A DNA stretch of 64,000 bases, taken from Maribacter arcticus. Lineage in GTDB: Bacteria; Bacteroidota; Bacteroidia; Flavobacteriales; Flavobacteriaceae. The notes beneath the pieces are model-generated. The model was not told the origin of the DNA and did no database searches. It saw only the letters and a program-made list of their open reading frames with translations. The stretch covers positions 1 to 64,000 of the forward strand of contig NZ_FUYL01000006.1 in NCBI RefSeq assembly GCF_900167935.1, given 5' to 3'. Position numbers and translations under genes: made by a program. Below are positions 9,063 to 18,351 of this stretch, piece after piece; position 1 is the stretch's first letter; each line of letters starts with the position of its first letter.

Positions 9063-11261
9063 TTAGATATTTAACCAATAAGTAAACTTGAGATTTATCG
9101 ACCTATATTTTGGTTCAAATGAATTCACGAAATAATTATCATTATACACTATGAACAAATCTGACAAAGGTGCAAAACGCCATTGTAATCTAGAATTGAA
9201 ACCAAGGTTATCACGTTGGTTGCTATATTGAATTAAGGTGGACCAAAATATAGATTTGCTAAAAGTAAGGTCTATTTTAGGACTTATAAGCCATATATCT
9301 GCGCTAGGGTATGGGTCTGGTAAAGTTATTTGGTCATAATTCAACAATATGGATACAAAAGCCTTGGGTTGAATTCGTAAGGTCATTTTAGTTTCTAATG
9401 AAACTCTATCTCCATTAAAAAAACGACCTAAGGTTGTTTCTGCACTGTAGGAGAAAATTTTACGCATATCAGATTGATAATTTGCTCTAACATTATTGTA
9501 ATGGTAACCTTTATCTCCCGGTATGGGAGTGGCTTCTTCAGTATTCGTTGGATCAAAGGAATCAAATAAGTAGGTGTAGTTATTAGACATTCCTATTTCA
9601 GCCTGAGATTGGTTATTAAAATTAAAGGACCAGGCACTTCTAAATTCATAATCTGTATTCTGGAAATTATTTTTTGGGCTCCAAATAAATATGGGGAATA
9701 TTTCAAATCCATGATTTTGAATAGGACCATTTTTAGGCCAAAAGACACGTTGTGCACTAAATATCCCCTTAAATATATCGGTTCTACGCACAAATCCTAA
9801 ATCCGATGAAAAATCTTCATTCACATAGACCGCCTTACTATAAAAGTTATAGTTTCTGGCATTATAACGCATATTCATTCCGCTTGCCATATTACCCTCA
9901 CTATCATCTGGGCTAAATGATTTGTGGGCAAAGAACTTACCGTTCCATCGGTTTTGTTTTGAGGCTAAATTATAGTCAAGACCTAAAACTCTATTATATT
10001 CATCTTCTCGATTAACAAAGTCATATTCCTTAAAAGATTGTTTGTTTATGAAAAACATACCAACATTGGATCTAGAAAAGACCCTCTGCTGTAATGCAAT
10101 CATAGTATTATTGTTAGATGCAATTTCATTTATGCGGTCTTCAGCAGTTTGAATATTGAGTAGGCCTACACGTAAATCTTTTGTGATTTTACCACTCAGC
10201 CTTATACCGCCAATAATTTTATTTTCAATGGTGTTGCCTGCGGTGTCTTCGGCGATTCCAATACGCCTAGAGAAAAAGGGGTTAGCATCTCGTTGATCAC
10301 CAAAGCCTGCAAAAAGGTCATTATTATCAATAAAAAATTGCCTTTTTTCGGGTAAAGAGACTTCAAATCGGGTTAGGTTCGTTACTTGATCGTCTGCCTC
10401 TACTTGTGAAAAATCGGGATTTACCGTAATGTCTAGGTTAAGGCTGTTGCCTACTGATACCTTTACATCTCCTCCAAAATTAAAATCGTTTAAACTTTCA
10501 TTATTGGTAAAATCTTTTTGTGAAAGTGTATTGATATAGGGTATAATGGCTAGCGGAGTCCTTGATTTACCCAAAGGCTTTTCAAAAATCATATCTCCCA
10601 TAAAAGCCAGATTATAAATCAATTGGTTTTGTGGAATTCTTGTCCAAGTACTGCGTTCATTAGATTGGGTATCTACCCTGTAACTATTAAATCGCCATTT
10701 TGTGGAGCCTTCCTCAAATTTCAATGAAGTAAAAGGGATAATCATTTCTGCAGTAAAATAACCATCATACATCTTGGCATCACCTTTCCATTTTACATCC
10801 CAAGAAAGATTAAAATCACGCCGATCTCCCCCTCCGTTTGAAATTAGGGCTTCTCTACGAACTCCATAAGGATTAATGCCAAATAAAAATGCATTTGTGC
10901 CATCATTGAAAGTGTCAAATACCAATGAAAAACTGTCGCTTCCGCTTCCTCTGAAATCTCGTTTTAAAGATTGTAGTGAATAGTTCTTGCCTACAGAACT
11001 TGCCTTAATAGCGATATAAAGGTTTTTGTCGTCATAAAGCATCTTAATTTCTGATTGCTCTCTTGCCTGTATAGAATCTAAAGGGAAATATTCCCAAAAT
11101 TCATTTGCACTTTCTGCAAATTTCCAAATAGGTTCGTCTAACGCACCATCAGCAATAATACTCTCCTCAATGTATTTTACGGTAAAGGATTTAACCTCCT
11201 CTTGACAAAAAATAATTAATGAGAAAAATGAGAATATAAAACTAAGGGACACTTTTTTCAT
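9063..11261 (-). CDS. DUF5916 outer-membrane protein with CBM9-like N-terminal domain (paralogue 1)
   Basis: The 732-residue protein has a signal peptide (residues 1-19, ending IIFCQ). Residues ~25-220 form a carbohydrate-binding-family-9-like domain (DGALDEPIWKFAESANEFWEYF, then RFNSYRVDTQSNERSTW). The rest is a predicted outer-membrane beta-barrel ending FKLTYWLNI-like with a C-terminal hydrophobic residue. The middle motif NPDFSQVEADDQVTNLTRFE and the block LPEKRQFFIDN are diagnostic of the DUF5916 family. Its function is not established. The next gene upstream (11310-13508) is a paralogue of the same length. Only 1 base separates it from the HAD gene, so the four genes from 13508 down to 6950 probably form an operon. 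Confidence 0.88.
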   Translation of the reverse strand: MKKVSLSFIFSFFSLIIFCQEEVKSFTVKYIEESIIADGALDEPIWKFAESANEFWEYFPLDSIQAREQSEIKMLYDDKNLYIAIKASSVGKNYSLQSLKRDFRGSGSDSFSLVFDTFNDGTNAFLFGINPYGVRREALISNGGGDRRDFNLSWDVKWKGDAKMYDGYFTAEMIIPFTSLKFEEGSTKWRFNSYRVDTQSNERSTWTRIPQNQLIYNLAFMGDMIFEKPLGKSRTPLAIIPYINTLSQKDFTNNESLNDFNFGGDVKVSVGNSLNLDITVNPDFSQVEADDQVTNLTRFEVSLPEKRQFFIDNNDLFAGFGDQRDANPFFSRRIGIAEDTAGNTIENKIIGGIRLSGKITKDLRVGLLNIQTAEDRINEIASNNNTMIALQQRVFSRSNVGMFFINKQSFKEYDFVNREDEYNRVLGLDYNLASKQNRWNGKFFAHKSFSPDDSEGNMASGMNMRYNARNYNFYSKAVYVNEDFSSDLGFVRRTDIFKGIFSAQRVFWPKNGPIQNHGFEIFPIFIWSPKNNFQNTDYEFRSAWSFNFNNQSQAEIGMSNNYTYLFDSFDPTNTEEATPIPGDKGYHYNNVRANYQSDMRKIFSYSAETTLGRFFNGDRVSLETKMTLRIQPKAFVSILLNYDQITLPDPYPSADIWLISPKIDLTFSKSIFWSTLIQYSNQRDNLGFNSRLQWRFAPLSDLFIVYNDNYFVNSFEPKYRSINLKFTYWLNI

Positions 11262-11309
11262 AATGTAGTTCTCTTTAAAATTATCATAATCTCTTGGGTA
11301 GTTTTATAA

Positions 11310-13508
11310 TTATATATTCAACCAATACGTGAATTTTAGATTTAAAGATCGATACTTTGGTTCAAATGAATTCACAAAATAGTTGTCATTATACACAATG
11401 AACAAATCAGATAAAGGAGCAAAACGCCATTGTAGTCTAGAATTGACACCAAGATTATCGCGTTGGTTGCTGTATTGAACCAATGTTGACCAAAACACCG
11501 ATTTACTGAATGTAACATCTATTTTAGGGCTAATCAGCCAAATGTCTGCGCTAGAGTATGGTGCAGGTAAGGTGATTTTATCGTAGTTCATAGCCAAAGA
11601 TAAAAACACCTTGGGTTGGAACCTTAGAAACATTTGTCCTTCTATAGAAAAGCGGTCACCATTAAAGAAACTCCCCATTTCTGGTTGAATAGCATATGCA
11701 AACCTTTTTCTACTATCAGATTTATATTCTAAGGAAATGCTATTGTAATAATATCCTAATTCACCTGGTAAGGGTATTGCTCCATCAATATTGGTCGGGT
11801 CAAACTTATCAAAAAGATAGGTGTAAGAATTATTATATTTCACATTAATTTCTGATAGATCTGTGAATTTAGATTCCCAAGAACTCATTAATTCACGGTC
11901 AGTGTTTTGGAACTCATTATCAGGACTCCAGGTAATGATTGGGAAAAATTTAAAACTATGGGTTTGCAAGGCACTATCCTCTGGCCAAAAAATACGCTCG
12001 AACATTGTAGCCGTTTTAATAATATCAGTTCTACGAATAAAGCCAAGATCAGATCTAAAATCGTCCCCTACGTAAGCTATGTCTTCAAAAAAGTTCCAAT
12101 TTCTAGAATTATATTGAAGAAAGGCACCAGATGAATAGTCTTTGTTACCTGAATTGTGAGCAAAAGATTTATGAAGATAGAATTTACCGTTCCAGACATT
12201 ATTGTCTGAAATAAGGTTGTAGTCTATACCTGCAACCCTATTATAACGGTCTTCAGGGTCTTGAAATTCATAATCCTTAAAAGTTTCTCTATTGATAAGG
12301 AACATGCCAATATTAGAACGGCCAAATACAGTTTGCTGTAAAGCAAGCATAGTATTGTTATTTGAAGCAATGTTTAAGTCAAGATCTTCAGCCGTTTGTA
12401 GGTTCAAGAATCCTAATCTAAGTGATTTGTTCACCTTTCCACTTAAACGAACACCTCCAATAATTTTGTTTTCTATTGAATTATCGGCAGTATCCTTGGC
12501 AATACCAATTCTTCGAGAAAAGAAAGGATTTGCATCTCTCCCCCCTCCAAAACTTCCGAACAGGTCACTGTTATCGACAAAAAATTGCCTTTTTTCGGGT
12601 AGTGATACTTCAAAACGAGTTAGGTTGGTTACTTGGTCATCTACTTCTACTTGAGAAAAATCTGGATTTACAGTTATATCTAAATTCATACTATTACCAA
12701 TAGGAATTTTGACATCTCCACCAACCTTAATATTGGTAGTAGGTTCGTTCAATTCAAAGTCCTTCTGAGTAATCACGTTAACATAAGGAATGAAGGCTAG
12801 GGGAGTTCTGTATTTACCTAAAGGTTTTTTAAAAACCATATCACCCATAAAGGTTAAACCATAAATATTTTGATTTTGTGGAATATTCATCCAAGTACTA
12901 TTCTCATTAGATTGGGTGTCAAATCGATAGCTGTTGAATCTCCATTTGGTTTCACCTTCCTTAAATTTGAAGGCGGTTAATGGGATTACCATTTCAGAGG
13001 TATAATAATCGTCATAAATCTTAGAATCACCTCTCCATTTAACATCCCATGAAATGGTAAAGCCATTTAAATTTAATCCACCACCAGAAACTAAACCTTC
13101 ACGTCTTACGCCATAAGGATTAATTCCAAATAGAAAAGCATTATTACCATCATTGAAGGTGTCGAAGAGTAAAGTTATATTATCGCTATTACCTGCTCTA
13201 AAATCTCTTTTTAAGGACTGTATTGAGTAATCTTTACCGGCAGTGTAAACAGTTATACCGATGTAAAGGTTATCATCATCATATAACATTTTTATTTCGG
13301 TCTGCTTTTTGGCTTGTATCGAATCTAATGGAAAATATTCCCAGAATTCATTGGCTGAATCAGCAGTTTCCCAATAGGGTTCATCAAGAATGCCATCTGG
13401 AACTATTGTTGCGTTAATCTGCTTTACAATAAAAGATTTATTGGTTGTTTGCGCGCTGCTAAAAAAGCAAAAAAGAAAAAGCACGAATGTGCTAACGTAC
13501 TTGGCCAT
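11310..13508 (-). CDS. DUF5916 outer-membrane protein with CBM9-like N-terminal domain (paralogue 2)
   Basis: This protein also has 732 residues and the same architecture as its neighbour: signal peptide (ending SSAQ), CBM9-like domain (DGILDEPYWETADSANEFWEYF), the block NPDFSQVEVDDQVTNLTRFE, then a long barrel region. The last ~75 residues differ from paralogue 1 at only a few conservative positions, while the region about residues 440-620 is more divergent. The DNA in the conserved tail carries many third-position changes. This points to an old tandem duplication under purifying selection rather than recent gene conversion. The function is unknown; surface carbohydrate contact is suggested only by the CBM9-like fold. 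Confidence 0.88.
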   Translation of the reverse strand: MAKYVSTFVLFLFCFFSSAQTTNKSFIVKQINATIVPDGILDEPYWETADSANEFWEYFPLDSIQAKKQTEIKMLYDDDNLYIGITVYTAGKDYSIQSLKRDFRAGNSDNITLLFDTFNDGNNAFLFGINPYGVRREGLVSGGGLNLNGFTISWDVKWRGDSKIYDDYYTSEMVIPLTAFKFKEGETKWRFNSYRFDTQSNENSTWMNIPQNQNIYGLTFMGDMVFKKPLGKYRTPLAFIPYVNVITQKDFELNEPTTNIKVGGDVKIPIGNSMNLDITVNPDFSQVEVDDQVTNLTRFEVSLPEKRQFFVDNSDLFGSFGGGRDANPFFSRRIGIAKDTADNSIENKIIGGVRLSGKVNKSLRLGFLNLQTAEDLDLNIASNNNTMLALQQTVFGRSNIGMFLINRETFKDYEFQDPEDRYNRVAGIDYNLISDNNVWNGKFYLHKSFAHNSGNKDYSSGAFLQYNSRNWNFFEDIAYVGDDFRSDLGFIRRTDIIKTATMFERIFWPEDSALQTHSFKFFPIITWSPDNEFQNTDRELMSSWESKFTDLSEINVKYNNSYTYLFDKFDPTNIDGAIPLPGELGYYYNSISLEYKSDSRKRFAYAIQPEMGSFFNGDRFSIEGQMFLRFQPKVFLSLAMNYDKITLPAPYSSADIWLISPKIDVTFSKSVFWSTLVQYSNQRDNLGVNSRLQWRFAPLSDLFIVYNDNYFVNSFEPKYRSLNLKFTYWLNI

Positions 13509-13571
13509 TATTGGTGGTAATTTGTTGGTTGACCAAATTTAAGTTTTTGTTTAGTTAAATAAATGCTAAAC

Positions 13572-13739
13572 TTATTCTGCTTTGTTTTTTTTAGGCTCTC
13601 TTTTAGATTCTTTTAAGGTCTTCATTAGCATCCATTCAATTTGACCATTGGTACTACGAAACTCATCTGCAGCCCATTTTTCAATAGCCTGCAGCATCTC
13701 TTCATTTACCCGTAATGCAAAAGGTTTTTTCTTACTCAT
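13572..13739 (-). CDS. Small Arc-like ribbon-helix-helix DNA-binding protein
   Basis: The frame encodes 55 residues. The N-terminus MSKKKPFALRVNEEMLQAIE followed by KWAADEFRSTNGQIEWMLMK has the Arc/CopG layout: a short basic beta-strand (KPFALRV) for DNA contact, then two helices with NGQIEWML as the dimer core. The C-terminus is Lys-rich. It lies 49 bases downstream of the SPFH gene on the same strand, and such Arc-like genes are often found beside SPFH genes. An inverted repeat that could be its operator lies just upstream of the SPFH start (14642-14670). Autoregulation is inferred, not shown. Confidence 0.85.
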   Translation of the reverse strand: MSKKKPFALRVNEEMLQAIEKWAADEFRSTNGQIEWMLMKTLKESKREPKKNKAE

Positions 13740-13788
13740 TTAGAAATTAAGTATTTAGGTTACCAAACTTAATAACAGTAATCATCTC

Positions 13789-14640
13789 TTAGTGATTCAA
13801 AGTACCTGTATTTACAATTGGTGTTACATCTTTATCTGAACAAAGCACAACCATAAGATTACTTACCATGGCAGATTTTCGTTCATCGTCTAAAGCTACC
13901 AAACCTTTTTTACTTAATTCTTCTAAAGCCATTTCTACCATGCTAACAGCCCCTTCAACTATTTTATGTCTTGCGGCTACAATGGCAGTAGCTTGTTGTC
14001 TTTTCAACATTGCGTTTGCTATTTCTTGAGCATATGCTAAATAGCCAATACGAGCTTCTAATACTTCTATGCCAGCCATTGATAGGCGTTCTTGAACTTC
14101 TTTCTCTAGTGCTTCACTTACTTCATTAACACTAGACCTAAGAGTGATGTCTTCCACTAGACCCTCATCGGCAAAATTGTCATAGGGGTACATACTTGCT
14201 AGTTTACGGACGGCAGCATCAGTTTGCACTCTAACAAAATTTTGATAATCATCAACATCAAAAGCAGCTTTATAGGTATCAGTCACTCGCCAGACTAAAA
14301 TGGTGCTGATCATAATAGGGTTGCCTAATTTGTCATTAACCTTTAATCGTTCACTGTCGAAATTACTTGCCCTTAAAGAAATTCTCTTTTTAGTGTATAA
14401 GGGATTTACCCAGAACAGGCCATTTTCTTTAATTGTGCCTACGTATTTTCCAAATAAAAGTAAAACTCGTGAGCTATTTGGGTTAACTAGAACAAAGCCT
14501 GCGCACATAATTAATGCTGCAATTATCATAAAGGCACCAACATAAATTCTTAGAAGTGCAATTCCTCCAATTAATAAAACTAAAGCAACAAAAAGCATTA
14601 CGTAGCCATTCTGTGCACTGTGGGTTTTTTCTACTTTCAT
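13789..14640 (-). CDS. SPFH/Band 7 domain membrane protein
   Basis: The 283-residue protein has two adjacent hydrophobic segments (residues ~13-30 and ~33-51). An SPFH domain follows (about 55-230: [47 protein letters not shown]). A helical Ala/Glu-rich tail contains the typical EIANAMLKRQQATAIVAARH. SPFH proteins assemble on membranes as flotillin- or stomatin-like scaffolds. Co-location with the 55-residue ribbon-helix-helix gene suggests one transcript. A perfect inverted repeat occupies the bases immediately before its start codon. Confidence 0.92.
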   Translation of the reverse strand: MKVEKTHSAQNGYVMLFVALVLLIGGIALLRIYVGAFMIIAALIMCAGFVLVNPNSSRVLLLFGKYVGTIKENGLFWVNPLYTKKRISLRASNFDSERLKVNDKLGNPIMISTILVWRVTDTYKAAFDVDDYQNFVRVQTDAAVRKLASMYPYDNFADEGLVEDITLRSSVNEVSEALEKEVQERLSMAGIEVLEARIGYLAYAQEIANAMLKRQQATAIVAARHKIVEGAVSMVEMALEELSKKGLVALDDERKSAMVSNLMVVLCSDKDVTPIVNTGTLNH

Positions 14641-14641
14641 A

Positions 14642-14670
14642 ATTTATGATATTAAAATGATATCATAAAT
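14642..14670. promoter_or_regulatory. Perfect 11-bp inverted repeat directly upstream of the SPFH gene (possible operator)
   Basis: The arms ATTTATGATAT (14642-14652) and ATATCATAAAT (14660-14670) are separated by 7 bases. The element ends 2 bases before the SPFH start codon (minus-strand gene). On the minus strand a TATATTTA sequence, one mismatch from the -7 consensus, overlaps its far edge. The position suits a repressor site; the adjacent ribbon-helix-helix protein is the obvious candidate ligand. Confidence 0.55.
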
Positions 14671-14725
14671 ATATTAAAATAATTTTAAAAAAGGTGTATT
14701 TATTTTCTATTTTGAAATTTTAATA

Positions 14726-16987
14726 TTATCCATTAAACTTTTTAGTCTTCTTTTTATTCGGATTCTTAAACAATCGCTTAAAGAATCCATCGCGCTTTAT
14801 TGGGTCGCAATTCAAGGCATCTATAACGGAAGCTGAAGGTTTTGGAAAACTCCTTTTCGTGTACCTGTCAAAGTCTTTATTCTGATTTAGTTGTTTCATC
14901 CAAAGTCCGAACATAGGCAAAGCTGCATTTGCCCCTTGACCAATACTAGTGTTGCTAAAGCCGATTTCGTGTTGGTCAAGTCCAACCCAAGTTAAATGCA
15001 CAAGGCTAGGGGTGAGTGCAACAAACCAAGCATCTTTGTTATTTTGGGTAGTTCCAGTTTTACCTGCCATGTCATTTTTGAGCCCGTACGTACTTCGTAA
15101 TCTAGATGCTGTACCCGAATTAACAGTTGACTTCATCATTTCTATCATAATTTGTCCCGTCTCTTTTGAAAATGCAGCTTCAGAACTTAAATTTGATTTA
15201 AATTCCACCAAAACTGAATCTTTATTATCCGTAATACGCTTAATTAAAATTGGTTTTATGTGTTTACCTTTATTAGCATAACTAGTATATGCCTGTGCTA
15301 AGTCTAGAATTTTTATTTCTCCTGTTCCTAAAGCAATAGACGCTTCATTGGGTAGTTTTTCATCAATACCCATTTCTTTAGCCATCTTTAATACATTGTT
15401 AATGCCAGCTTTCTCCAAAACTTTCACGGCAATAGTATTAACTGAATTGCTCAAGCCTTCTTCCATTGAATAATTTAGGTACGCTTCATCTTTATCTCCA
15501 GAATTACCGGGCGACCATCCCTTTAAATTATCATATTCAACCTCTTCTGCAGAGAAATATGTACATGGGGCTACACCCTGTTCTAAAGCCGCAGTATATA
15601 CGATAGGTTTAAAAGTAGAGCCTACTTGACGTTTACTTTGCGAGATATGGTCGTATTTGTACTGTTTAAAATTAATACCGCCAATCCAAACCAAGATATC
15701 TCCATTATTAGGGTCAATGGTCAAAGAGCCTGTATTTAAAAATTTAGTATAATGTTGAATACTGTCCATGGTACTTGCCGTTACCTCTTTATCACCTTGC
15801 CAATCTATAAAGTTTCTTTTTCTTTTGTCCTTCGTTAGACTATCTATAATTTGTTCATGTGATAAGTTGGCTTTTTGTAATTTTTTATAGGAAGATGTTC
15901 TCTTTGCTATTTTTTGCATCAATTTTTTATCCTTTATCCATGGAGCATTTTTACCATAACTCTTTTCGAAATCGTTTTGCAATTTAGTCATGTGCTCAAT
16001 CATAACCTCTTCGGCTAATTTTTGCATTTTAAAGTTTAGGGAAGTATATATTTTGAGGCCAGAAGTATAAAGATTGTAATCGGAACTATTATTATTTTGG
16101 TCGGCAATCCATCGTAACATTTCTTTACGTACCTCTTCTCTGAAATAGGGAGCAATACCTGCATTATAATCAAATTCTCGATAGTCAAGGTTAAGTTCTT
16201 CTTGGGTAAACCGATATACTTGTTCCTCTGTAATATAGTTGTTGCCATACATAGCACGTAAAACTAAATTACGTCTACTAAGGCTTCTTTCAGGAAACAA
16301 TCTAGGGTTATAACCATAGGTAGCCTTTAACATACCCACAAGTGTAGAAGCTTGTGCTGTTGAAATATCTTTAGTACGTGTGTTATAGAATTTTAATGCG
16401 GCACTTTCAATACCGAAAGTATTATCCCCAAAAGATACCGTGTTGAGGTAATTGGTTAATATTTCGTCTTTACTGAAAATTTTCTCTAGTCTTTTAGCGA
16501 TAATCATTTCTTTAACCTTATCGACTACTATATTGGTTTTGTTCCTTTCTTTTCTAGGATAAAGATTTTTAGCGAGCTGCTGAGTCAATGTGCTGCCTCC
16601 ACCAGCGGAATCATCACTCATGAGAATGGTTTTGAACCCCACCCGAATCAAACTTTTAAAATCTATGCCTGAGTGGTCATAAAAACGTTCATCTTCAATT
16701 GATATCAAAGCCTGTTTCAAATGATCAGGAAATTCTTCGAAAGCAACAGGTTGTCGGTCATACAGGTAATATTTGCCAATAAGAACACTATCAGCAGTAA
16801 ATACTTCTGATGCCATTTGATATTGAAAATTGGAAAGTTCCTTTTTAGATGGAATTTTTCCCCAAAGTCCCAAATTGATACTTAGTATGAAAAGTAAAAA
16901 AAAAGCACATAGCCCAAGAATTCCTAAGCCAATAACTTTTAGAATAGAAAGTTTTCGTTTTGATGTTTTGGTTCTCTTTATCTTCAT
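14726..16987 (-). CDS. Class A penicillin-binding protein (PBP1A-type transglycosylase/transpeptidase)
   Basis: The 753-residue bifunctional peptidoglycan synthase has a basic N-terminus and one membrane anchor (residues ~14-41). The GT51 glycosyltransferase domain shows EDERFYDH (catalytic Glu98) and GGSTLTQQLAKNLY (~130-143). The transpeptidase domain has the three penicillin-binding motifs: STFK (Ser457, Lys460), SVN (515-517) and KTGTT (643-647). The C-terminus is Lys-rich (NKKKTKKF). It works on the outer face of the inner membrane. The gene appears to stand alone, with an 85-base gap to the SPFH gene. Confidence 0.96.
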   Translation of the reverse strand: MKIKRTKTSKRKLSILKVIGLGILGLCAFFLLFILSINLGLWGKIPSKKELSNFQYQMASEVFTADSVLIGKYYLYDRQPVAFEEFPDHLKQALISIEDERFYDHSGIDFKSLIRVGFKTILMSDDSAGGGSTLTQQLAKNLYPRKERNKTNIVVDKVKEMIIAKRLEKIFSKDEILTNYLNTVSFGDNTFGIESAALKFYNTRTKDISTAQASTLVGMLKATYGYNPRLFPERSLSRRNLVLRAMYGNNYITEEQVYRFTQEELNLDYREFDYNAGIAPYFREEVRKEMLRWIADQNNNSSDYNLYTSGLKIYTSLNFKMQKLAEEVMIEHMTKLQNDFEKSYGKNAPWIKDKKLMQKIAKRTSSYKKLQKANLSHEQIIDSLTKDKRKRNFIDWQGDKEVTASTMDSIQHYTKFLNTGSLTIDPNNGDILVWIGGINFKQYKYDHISQSKRQVGSTFKPIVYTAALEQGVAPCTYFSAEEVEYDNLKGWSPGNSGDKDEAYLNYSMEEGLSNSVNTIAVKVLEKAGINNVLKMAKEMGIDEKLPNEASIALGTGEIKILDLAQAYTSYANKGKHIKPILIKRITDNKDSVLVEFKSNLSSEAAFSKETGQIMIEMMKSTVNSGTASRLRSTYGLKNDMAGKTGTTQNNKDAWFVALTPSLVHLTWVGLDQHEIGFSNTSIGQGANAALPMFGLWMKQLNQNKDFDRYTKRSFPKPSASVIDALNCDPIKRDGFFKRLFKNPNKKKTKKFNG

Positions 16988-17053
16988 GCTTGCAAGTTCT
17001 AATATAAATTTAACCTTACCGAAGTTTTAACAATACCTTAAAGTATGAAATCC

Positions 17054-17061
17054 TATTTTTG
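17054..17061 (+). promoter_or_regulatory. Bacteroidota -7 box (TATTTTTG) of the nuclease gene
   Basis: An exact TAnnTTTG match lies 15 bases before the ATG at 17077. It argues for that ATG over the upstream in-frame TTG at 17059, which overlaps the box itself. Confidence 0.55.
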
Positions 17062-17076
17062 GGCAAAATTTTAAGC

Positions 17077-17850
17077 ATGAAGAATATTTTAGTCTTGTTA
17101 GTACTTGTAACTAACCTAACTTTTGCAAATGATCTAGTTTGGTCTAAAACAGGCCATAGGGTTGTTGGTGAAGTTGCGGAGCAACATCTAAGTAAAAAAG
17201 CAAAGCGTGCAATTGCAGATTTGTTAGATGGTAAAAGTTTGGCAGCTGTGGCCAATTTTGGTGATGAAATAAAGGCAGATCGTGCGTATAGTAAATTCAG
17301 TGCTTGGCATTATGTGAATATTCCTTTCGATAAAACCTATGCTGAAATAGAGCCAAACGAATATGGAGATTTAGTGCAAGGTATAAATACCTGTATTGAA
17401 ATTATTAAAGATGTAAACAGTACAAAAGAGGATAAAGCTTTCTACTTGAAATTTTTAGTTCATCTTATCGGTGATCTACACCAACCAATGCATGTTGGTA
17501 GGGCAGAGGACAAGGGTGGTAATGATATTCAATTACAATGGTTCGGCGACGGCACTAACTTGCATAGAGTATGGGATTCAAATATGATTACTGATAATAG
17601 TATGAGTTTTACAGAACTTGCATTCGAATATCCAGAAATGAGCAAGCAACAAATTAATTATTTACAAGATGGCACTTTATTAGATTGGGTAGAAGAGTCG
17701 CACCAATTGGCTGAAAAGGTTTATGGGTCTGTAGAACCTGGTGAAAAATTAGGATATAGATATAGTTATGACTGGTGGAATACAGTAGCCGACCAATTAC
17801 AAAAAGGAGGTATACGACTTGCAGCGGTTTTGAATGAAACGTTTAAATAG
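17077..17850 (+). CDS. S1/P1-family zinc-dependent nuclease, secreted
   Basis: The protein has 257 residues from ATG 17077, chosen because the signal peptide begins there (MKNILVLLVLVTNLTFA). Family zinc-binding landmarks are in order: Trp22 and His27 (VWSKTGHRV), SAWHYVNIPF, the block HLIGDLHQPMHVG, then DKGGND and NLHRVWDSN. Members cleave single-stranded DNA and RNA; in marine bacteria they are likely used to scavenge phosphate and nucleosides. The predicted location is periplasmic or extracellular. The start lies just 15 bases after a -7 promoter box. Confidence 0.93.
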   Translation: MKNILVLLVLVTNLTFANDLVWSKTGHRVVGEVAEQHLSKKAKRAIADLLDGKSLAAVANFGDEIKADRAYSKFSAWHYVNIPFDKTYAEIEPNEYGDLVQGINTCIEIIKDVNSTKEDKAFYLKFLVHLIGDLHQPMHVGRAEDKGGNDIQLQWFGDGTNLHRVWDSNMITDNSMSFTELAFEYPEMSKQQINYLQDGTLLDWVEESHQLAEKVYGSVEPGEKLGYRYSYDWWNTVADQLQKGGIRLAAVLNETFK

Positions 17851-17864
17851 GTTGTACATACAGC

Positions 17865-18143
17865 CTATCTTTTTGAGACTTTATTTCCACTAATACTCCG
17901 TTGTCTTGAACATCTAAAACGGTCAATTTCATTGGTTCTTAATTTGGCGTGTTTGGTAGCACGGCCTTGAACTCGTTTGCGCCACATTCGAAAACTACTA
18001 GGTTTCATTTCACGGCGCATCACCTCAATAGTTTCTTGTTCAGTAATACCGAATTGAAAAGTAATTGCTTCAAAAGGTGTACGATCCTCCCAAGCCATTT
18101 CAATAATACGGTCTAATTCTCTTTCTGTAAATTCTTTTATCAT
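17865..18143 (-). CDS. DUF2805 (TIGR03643) family protein
   Basis: The 92-residue basic protein begins FTERELDRIIEMAWEDRTPF, then FGITEQETIEVMRREMKPSS and FRMWRKRVQGRATKH. That pattern is characteristic of the DUF2805/TIGR03643 family. The N-terminal ~50 residues look like a helix-turn-helix. The tail is rich in Arg/Lys, suggesting nucleic-acid contact, but no function is known. It converges with the nuclease gene with a 14-base gap. Confidence 0.85.
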   Translation of the reverse strand: MIKEFTERELDRIIEMAWEDRTPFEAITFQFGITEQETIEVMRREMKPSSFRMWRKRVQGRATKHAKLRTNEIDRFRCSRQRSISGNKVSKR

Positions 18144-18351
18144 AGTCTTGTAAAGGTACTAAGTAGCTGTTATTTGACAGAATTGAGCGTTTAACTTTAA
18201 GTAATATTTAATAATTCTATTAGGTAGATGGATATGTTCATTAATAGAGTGTATAGTTTATAGATACGATATAATAATTAAATTTAGGTTAGCGAATTAT
18301 AGTTCTATCCGGTAATTCTAAATGGGCTGTATCGATAAAAAAGAATTGAAA

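Noticed and set aside
12292-12654. 120-codon plus-strand open frame opposite a DUF5916 gene
   Set aside because: It is a shadow of a conserved coding region; no start context, promoter or homologue-like pattern.
17059-17076. TTG start for the S1/P1 nuclease
   Set aside because: It overlaps the -7 promoter box; the ATG at 17077 begins a normal signal peptide.
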